DNA of 64,000 bases from Styela clava (Eukaryota; Chordata; Ascidiacea; Stolidobranchia; Styelidae). The notes beneath the pieces were generated by a model. The model saw only the letters and a list, made by a program, of their open reading frames with translations, made no database searches and was not told where the DNA came from. The stretch is taken from contig NC_135262.1 of the NCBI RefSeq assembly GCF_964204865.1, positions 15,066,001 to 15,130,000 of the forward strand. The letters are read 5' to 3'. A program made the position numbers and the translations under genes. Positions 58,177 through 64,000 of the stretch are shown in pieces (within the stretch, counting starts at the first letter, position 1; each line of letters starts with the position of its first letter).

Positions 58177-58691
58177 GTTGATGTTTCAGACAAACCAAAG
58201 TATGACTATTCCTACATTGTAAATTATTCTAAAAATGATAGTAAATCTGATGAAACGATGATGCAAGTTTATATTTCTGATATTTTCAAATGAAACACGA
58301 CAGAGATGCTGTTATTCAATATTCAAGAGTGATTTTAAAAATTTGTCATCTTGAGCATTTAACATTTGAGGGTCAGACGAAATATAAATGTTTAAATTTT
58401 AATCCGTTGAACCCAAAACATTCTGCACTTCTAAATTCAATTTCACAAATTTATAGTGTTTATGTAATTTTCGTGTTGAACATAACCAGTTTTTCAGATT
58501 GAAAATGTTTCAGAATGTATTACTCAATTGTGGCTGTTCCTGGTTTATCATTAGTTGATTCCAAATAGAACCAATAAAAAGTAACCATCATTAATTGTTA
58601 TTGAACACTTAAAATTTGGTACAGAAAAGAATTTTTAATACAAACTTCTACCGATATGTAGTACCAATCATCACATAGGTAATGTACAGAT

Positions 58692-59061
58692 CAGGGCTGG
58701 GAAGGCTGAAATGCCAGTAATTTGAATGGCACCAGCTTTCAACAATCAAATTATTTTGTTCTCACTTATAATTTTCTAATACATCATACAATCTAAGGGT
58801 ATTACAAATTTTTCTTCAGTACTTAAATTGCAAATACTAATTAAGGTTTCATGTCACATTTTTAATTTTATAAGACTCGAAGCATGGCTTTGTGTTCTAC
58901 TGCCGCGAAACTGCATTAGGGGCAATTTTTCATACTAATAGTCATACCAAAAACTTTGCCCTTAAGAGTCATTTCTTAGCTCCAAGTAAAATTATCTCCG
59001 AAACCCTGGTAGAATATATACTGTGATTTTGTTATGATTTCAAAGCAGCTTCCCAGCCCTG
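58692..59061. mobile_element. hAT-like MITE between JMJD7 and WDR3
   Basis: 370 bp with termini CAGGGCTGGGAAGGCTG and the complement CAGGGCTGGGAAGCTG, flanked by gtacagat (58684-58691) and gcgcagat (59062-59069), a 6/8 duplication. It shares the GGGCTGGGAA terminus with the PCK intron 3 element. Confidence 0.75.
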
Positions 59062-59417
59062 GCGCAGATAACAAGAGTTTGGAAGAAAAAATTGTGTGAG
59101 AGAAAGCAGGGAAAAATTAGACAGATAAACTAGCCCAATAAGATCACATCCAATTGGTTAAATTAATAATATTCAGAAAAAACTGGTGAAATACGAAATA
59201 ATAATAGCACCGTATAAGCCTTATCTATAAACTGGTGTGTTTGAAAAATGCTCTGTAACTTTCCAAGATGTATTATAGACTCCTCCCAATACCTCAATGA
59301 ATACCAACAATTTAGAAATATCATCAGCGAATTTTTATATCTAATGTGTGTTCTTGATACATTAGGATAATGATATCATGTTTGAGGCAATAGGGAAACA
59401 GTAACACCACAGGAATA

Positions 59418-62198
59418 TCAAATTGTTATAATTGCATGATTGAGTTTCTTTTTTTTCTTCTTTGTTTTCTGGGAAAATTTTTCAGTAGCGTCGTCAAAAA
59501 ACAAGACCTCATTTTTGGCTTCGATTTGTCTTTTTAAATGATTAAGGGCAGCCCTATTGAATCCGATGGTATCTTGTAGTTTTTTGACTCCCGATTCCGT
59601 ATTTTCTTGCAGATGTTCTAATACAGGAACGAGAACATCGCTAGATGAGATTACTCCTTGATGTACTTTTAATAGATATAGTAAACATCTACATGACAGC
59701 TCTACTTCCCAACCATTCGAAACAAACTCGTTTAGAAGCTTGAGGAAATCTGGAACATATGAAAATGGTAAAACGAGAAGAGATTCTTCTAAATCCGCAG
59801 ATTTTATTTTTTTCAAAATTTGTAGGACATATCTTTCCGATGATATATTACCATATGCTAACAATGTAGGATGTATTTGTGCTGTTGATGTCGTATCGGG
59901 GGCAATTTGCGAACCTTTTTCTTTCTCCTCCCGATGTAACTCAATTGCTTCCATAATTTGTTCAGCTCCTTGAATTGTTCTTATTGTTGGTTTGCTTGCT
60001 CTTGTAGCCTCGTCGATTCCTTCTTCTGTACGTCCCGTCACACTAAGATTCTTAACCAATCTTTTTTCATCCTCTTCCTCTCTCTCTCTTTCATGTTCTT
60101 CATCCGGAATCACGATTTCACTTGAACGTGTCCAAAGTCTCAAAGAAACATCCGCACCACAAGATGCTATATAGTCACCTTGTGGGTCAGAAGTAATGCA
60201 CCATACCGGCCCATGATGTCCTTGCAAAGTCTGAATGTGTATGAATTTATCACCATCCCATTGTTTTATACTTCCGTCTTTACCGGCTGTGAAAAGAAGA
60301 TGAGTGTCTGGCACAAACTCCATGGATGTGATATTATCATCATGAGCAAAAATAGATTTGTGACAATCCCCAAAATCGAGACCCCAGAACTTTATATTTT
60401 TATCGGAGGATCCAGTGGCAATCAGTGAACTGTCACTAGTTATGCTCATGCAGGTTACTGGTAACGAATGACCGTACAAAGAAAGAAAAAACTTCAAGCT
60501 GTCGACGTAAAACACTTTTACTGAACAGTTCAATAATGCACATGCAATTAGTTTTCTGTTTTGTGAAAATTCCACAACATTTACCTCTTCATCTAGTTGC
60601 AAAGTGCGAGAATGTGTCGCAGTCAAACGTTTTGTACTGCTCGAAAAGTCTTCATCTAAAATAAGATCAAAATCCCAAAATTTAACTGACTGATCTTTGC
60701 TGCACGTCGCAAATCCACGTTTGTCCGCAAAAAGTGCTACATCGTTAATCACATTCGGATGAGCAGTTATTTTTTCGACACATCTTCCTGATGGGACATC
60801 ATGTATTTCCAATTTTCCGTTCATCGTTCCAACTAGAAATTGCTTATCCCCGGGAACAAATTTACATACAGTAGCATGATCAGTTTCCGAAGTTTGAATA
60901 CATTGTTGACTCACACGATTCCACATTTTTACGGAATTTGTGGAAGCAGTCAACACAGCTAACCCATCTGAACTGAAAGTCGCGCTTCTGCATGCACTCC
61001 GATGACCAGAAGAAAATAATTTTCCAATTGGAGTCAATTCAGGCAGTCTTAATTTGGCAGTGGCTTCTTGAATAATGAGCTGATTATTGTGAAGCAAAGT
61101 GACAATTTGATAACCATCACCTCCATCAATCTTAGTCACATCAACTGATTTCATTTTACCAGGAACTCTGAACTTTCCGATATGAACAAATTTATCCGAT
61201 GCTTCAATATTTGGAATTGCTGTTTCCTCATCTTTGTTATCAGAGTCTTTCTTTTTCAACTTTTTAATTTTTTTCTTCATATGAGTCTTGATTTCATCTT
61301 CAGACCTGACTTTGAACAGTTCAATTGTTTTATTGTTACCATGACATACAATAAGCTTACCGTCAGGACTTAAACATAAAGATACTACTCGATCAGTTTC
61401 TTCACGTAGAAATGATCCAAATTTTGTGCAGACGACGCCATATCTTTGAGATGTTGTTTCATGTTCATCCTCAGAGTCCGAGTCAGTTTTTTGTCTTTTC
61501 TCAACAGGCTCAAAATTGTCATTTTCATTATTATATTGTACTTTCCAAACCCGCAAAGAACTGTCCGAGCTTCCTGTGATTAAAAACTCATTATCAGGGC
61601 TAAGTACAAAGTCCCAAACCTCAGCTCTATGTCCAACCATGGTCTTGAAGCAGTGTTGAGTATCTAAATCCCACCATTTAATAAAAGTGTCTTTTGAACT
61701 AGTTATAAGCATGTTTCGCTTACTTACAAAACAGCATGCAGTTATTTGCTCCTTGTGTCCATTAAGCTTATACAAGCCACATTCATTAACCAAATCCCAA
61801 ACAATAATTTCTGAATCATTAGAACCAGATGCCAAACGCATTCCGTTAGAATCATACGCAACACATGAAACAGAAGAAGAATGACCACTGTAAGTAACAA
61901 TTACTTCAGACGTCATAAGACTGAAAATTCGCAAAGATCCGTCACTGTATCCAACAGCTAAATGATGTCCGCTTGGACTTTTTGCAAGGCAGGTTACAGA
62001 ATACTTCTCTCCTTTTAACACCATGACTTTGCGATTCGTTTTCACATCCCATATGTTTACGTGTTCACATGAGCCGGCAGCAACATAACGAGTACTGGAA
62101 TTCCTCATAGATAAAAACAAAACATTGCACCTTTGGCTTGCAACCACACCAAATTGACTAAATGGTAAATATCGAAGATATTGTTTTGACAATCCCAT
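59418..62198 (-). CDS. WDR3: WDR3 / Utp12-Dip2 family, SSU processome protein (926 aa)
   Basis: Subunit of the UTP-B module of the small-subunit processome in the nucleolus, needed for 18S rRNA processing. Start ATG 62198 (MGLSKQYLRYLPFSQFGVVA, the conserved family N-terminus). Two tandem WD40 propellers follow: about 20-300 and 360-700, with many G-H...W-D units such as GHKEQITACCF...KWWD and GHSLPVTCMSI...KFWG. A lysine/acid-rich linker (about 225-330, KKKIKKLKKK) and a C-terminal Utp12 domain (about 790-900) complete the fold, and the tail is basic (KKKKKKLNH). Length is close to the human protein (943). Unspliced, whereas human WDR3 has more than 20 exons. A strong acceptor (TTTCTGGTTTCAG) ends 17 nt upstream of the ATG. 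Confidence 0.97.
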   Translation of the reverse strand: MGLSKQYLRYLPFSQFGVVASQRCNVLFLSMRNSSTRYVAAGSCEHVNIWDVKTNRKVMVLKGEKYSVTCLAKSPSGHHLAVGYSDGSLRIFSLMTSEVIVTYSGHSSSVSCVAYDSNGMRLASGSNDSEIIVWDLVNECGLYKLNGHKEQITACCFVSKRNMLITSSKDTFIKWWDLDTQHCFKTMVGHRAEVWDFVLSPDNEFLITGSSDSSLRVWKVQYNNENDNFEPVEKRQKTDSDSEDEHETTSQRYGVVCTKFGSFLREETDRVVSLCLSPDGKLIVCHGNNKTIELFKVRSEDEIKTHMKKKIKKLKKKDSDNKDEETAIPNIEASDKFVHIGKFRVPGKMKSVDVTKIDGGDGYQIVTLLHNNQLIIQEATAKLRLPELTPIGKLFSSGHRSACRSATFSSDGLAVLTASTNSVKMWNRVSQQCIQTSETDHATVCKFVPGDKQFLVGTMNGKLEIHDVPSGRCVEKITAHPNVINDVALFADKRGFATCSKDQSVKFWDFDLILDEDFSSSTKRLTATHSRTLQLDEEVNVVEFSQNRKLIACALLNCSVKVFYVDSLKFFLSLYGHSLPVTCMSITSDSSLIATGSSDKNIKFWGLDFGDCHKSIFAHDDNITSMEFVPDTHLLFTAGKDGSIKQWDGDKFIHIQTLQGHHGPVWCITSDPQGDYIASCGADVSLRLWTRSSEIVIPDEEHEREREEEDEKRLVKNLSVTGRTEEGIDEATRASKPTIRTIQGAEQIMEAIELHREEKEKGSQIAPDTTSTAQIHPTLLAYGNISSERYVLQILKKIKSADLEESLLVLPFSYVPDFLKLLNEFVSNGWEVELSCRCLLYLLKVHQGVISSSDVLVPVLEHLQENTESGVKKLQDTIGFNRAALNHLKRQIEAKNEVLFFDDATEKFSQKTKKKKKKLNHAIITI

Positions 62199-62747
62199 TT
62201 TAATTTAATTATCAACTGAAACCAGAAAAATGAAATAGTTCAGATATAGAAGCTCAAAAATCACAAACAATAATAAAGAATGAAAATATTACTAAAGCTA
62301 AAAATTAGACGAAAAATCCTTTTCCAAAAATTTATGAATTTCAAATCAATATTCAAAAAATGGCGAAATTTGTATTAGACGTTCTAAGAGAATTTGGAAA
62401 GAATCCAAAAAATTGAAATCTACTACCGAGACTTAATAAGCACATGACAATATCATGGAATAATCAGTGTGTGGATGCCATCATTCCATATATTAAACAA
62501 AGCATTCTAGAATAATTTCCAAACAACATATATTTATTCTTAAAAATAGATTGAACAAAGTTAATTGCGAACTTTGTCGCAAGTAAATTCTCTGGATATC
62601 CTTAGAAGAATGCATTGTGAAAATAAACCATTTGCTCAGAATTTACCTATACAATAGTATCACATAGCAGAAGTGAAAAAATTATATATGGAATTTGAAC
62701 AAAGGAACATGGTTATGTCAGACAGGTCTGATGTGATGACAATTTTA
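62199..62747. other. Intergenic spacer between WDR3 and SPG7
   Basis: A 549-nt AT-rich gap containing the WDR3 acceptor-like site (AG at 62216-62217) and the SPG7 3' end. No other feature. The small gap on one strand is compatible with a polycistronic unit. Confidence 0.45.
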
Positions 62748-64000
62748 TTAGTGTTCTTTAGTTTTATCTCCTTGTAGAGGAGGACCAATTAATTTCACAA
62801 TATCATCATAATTTAATACTTCTTTACTTAAAAGTTCTTTTGATAATATATCTAATTTATCCCTGTTGTTTTCAAGCAAGTCAGAAGCACGCTTATGGGC
62901 ACTGAACACAGTTTTTTTCACCTCATGGTCCATTGTAGTTTGTAAAGCATTACTATAAGGTCTCACGAATGACTCATCATCACTTGGATAAGATAGATGA
63001 CCGATTGTCGGATTCATTCCATAATACTTAACTTGAGCATATGCCATATCAGTAGCTTTTTTCAAGTCATCTTGTGAGCCTTGTGTCGTAGTTCCAAACA
63101 CTAAATTTTCAGCAGCCCTTCCAGCTAATATCATACTCATAATATCCAGTAATTGAGGCCTGGTTACTAGTTTTCTTTCAATCGGTAAAGTTTGGGTGTA
63201 CCCGAGAGCAGATTTTGTTCTTGGAACAATGGAAATTTTAACTAAGGAATCTGTGTGCTTTGACAGCCATCCAACAAGAGCATGGCCAGCTTCATGAACA
63301 GCTACAATTTTCCTTTCTTCTGTAGAAAGGGAAGATGACTTTTTCGCTGATCCTGCTAACACCCGTTCAAATGCCTGTTCAAAGTGTTTAGTATCAATAT
63401 AAATATCCTTATTCCTTGCAGCACATATAGCAGCTTCGTTACAAACATTGGCAATATCTGCTCCACTCATTCCAGGAGAAAGATCTGATAGTCTTTCAGA
63501 ATAGCTTGTAGAAGGTTTGAATAGTTTCAAATTTTTCATGTGCTGTTCAAAAATTCCTTTACGCTCTATTTTTGTAGGAAGATCAATTGAAATATGTCGG
63601 TCAAACCTACCGGGACGCAGTAATGCTTTGTCCAGCATATCAGCTCGATTCGTCGATGCCATTACTATCACATTGTGCCTGTCGCTAAGCATACCATCCA
63701 TTTCTACCAATATTTGATTTAGTGTCTGATCTTTCTCAGATGAATTGGAACCCATAGATTCTTTTCCAGATCTTTTTGCTCCAACGGCATCCAACTCATC
63801 AATGTAAATTATACAGGGAGCTAAGGATCGTGCTTCCTTGAACAGTTCCCTAACCCTTCTAGCCCCAAATCCACCGATCAGTTCTACAAAATCAGAACCT
63901 GCTTTTGATAGGAAAGGAACATCAGCCTCAGAGGCAACAGCTTTTGCGAGAAGCGTTTTTCCGACTCCTGGAGGACCAGTTAAAAGAATGCCTCGTGGCA
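62748..64000 (-). CDS. SPG7: SPG7 (paraplegin), m-AAA protease subunit, C-terminal 416 residues
   Basis: ATP-dependent zinc metalloprotease of the inner mitochondrial membrane, a partner of AFG3L2 in protein quality control. The frame is open to the right edge and starts inside the AAA domain just before GPPGVGKT (Walker A, about 63955-63978), followed by IIYIDELDAVG (Walker B) and STNRADMLDKALLRPGRFDRH (sensor 1/arginine finger). The M41 peptidase domain has HEAGH at 63282-63296 and the tail ends ELLSKEVLNYDDIVKLIGPP. GGFGARRVRELFKEAR and the ASTNRAD block fit paraplegin rather than YME1L or AFG3L2. No intron in this part. The stop codon overlaps an AATAAA signal (62744-62749). The N-terminus, with the transit peptide and membrane segments, is outside the window. 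Confidence 0.92.
   Translation of the reverse strand, partial: PRGILLTGPPGVGKTLLAKAVASEADVPFLSKAGSDFVELIGGFGARRVRELFKEARSLAPCIIYIDELDAVGAKRSGKESMGSNSSEKDQTLNQILVEMDGMLSDRHNVIVMASTNRADMLDKALLRPGRFDRHISIDLPTKIERKGIFEQHMKNLKLFKPSTSYSERLSDLSPGMSGADIANVCNEAAICAARNKDIYIDTKHFEQAFERVLAGSAKKSSSLSTEERKIVAVHEAGHALVGWLSKHTDSLVKISIVPRTKSALGYTQTLPIERKLVTRPQLLDIMSMILAGRAAENLVFGTTTQGSQDDLKKATDMAYAQVKYYGMNPTIGHLSYPSDDESFVRPYSNALQTTMDHEVKKTVFSAHKRASDLLENNRDKLDILSKELLSKEVLNYDDIVKLIGPPLQGDKTKEH

Noticed and set aside
62748-64000. YME1L or AFG3L2 identity for the AAA protease
   Set aside because: The GGFGARRVRELFKEAR and ASTNRADMLD blocks fit paraplegin better than the F-V-G-V-G-A/P form of those relatives.
1-64000. 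CRISPR arrays, bacterial operons, prophage
   Set aside because: None present; splice sites, poly(A) signals and metazoan orthologs show animal nuclear DNA.

Overview
This is metazoan nuclear DNA: AT-rich, with spliceosomal introns, poly(A) signals, tRNA-derived SINEs, LTR and LINE relics and many hAT-type DNA transposons with 8-bp target-site duplications. An invertebrate deuterostome is most likely. Short 5' leaders (17-31 nt) behind splice-acceptor-like motifs, tightly spaced same-strand genes and several unspliced long genes would fit an ascidian with spliced-leader trans-splicing, but no decisive taxonomic marker is visible and the assignment is an inference.

Layout. (1) 1-18.5 kb: three copies of an unspliced beta-1,4-galactosyltransferase-like gene, each with a long C-terminal region I do not recognise. 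One copy is cut by the left edge, one is complete on the minus strand (2052-4217) and one is complete on the plus strand (15039-17153). The two complete copies sit in arms of a large inverted segmental duplication. Its 9.4-kb spacer is a transposon graveyard: hAT MITEs, a gutted LTR retroelement, a decayed hAT transposase, and a 1.56-kb near-perfect palindrome inserted in that transposase. (2) 18.9-21.3 kb: two hAT-like non-autonomous elements with intact TSDs. (3) 22.3-29 kb: minus-strand housekeeping cluster BYSL (ribosome biogenesis), DNAJC27 (Rab-like GTPase with a J domain) and TIMM29 (mitochondrial import), with a 2.25-kb hAT-like element between BYSL and DNAJC27. (4) 29.3-39.1 kb: repeat-rich block of SINE copies, an inverted duplication carrying decayed THAP-finger fragments, LINE and LTR retroelement fragments, a second inverted duplication, and two copies of one hAT-like family that share the same flanks. 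(5) 39.1-56.2 kb: GTP-dependent phosphoenolpyruvate carboxykinase (PCK), 13 exons on the plus strand. A candidate alternative first exon at 40391 would give a mitochondrial-type N-terminus. Three perfect CRE palindromes lie in this locus. (6) 56.9-64 kb: minus-strand JMJD7 (two exons), WDR3 (unspliced) and the 3' part of SPG7 (paraplegin, unspliced, cut by the right edge).

Functional links. BYSL and WDR3 both act in 40S ribosome biogenesis. TIMM29, SPG7 and one predicted PCK isoform act in mitochondria. No shared pathway is evident; the local same-strand clusters are better explained by compact, possibly co-transcribed arrangement. The two most interesting signals are the predicted dual-compartment PCK with CRE sites and the expanding galactosyltransferase family with a novel C-terminal half.
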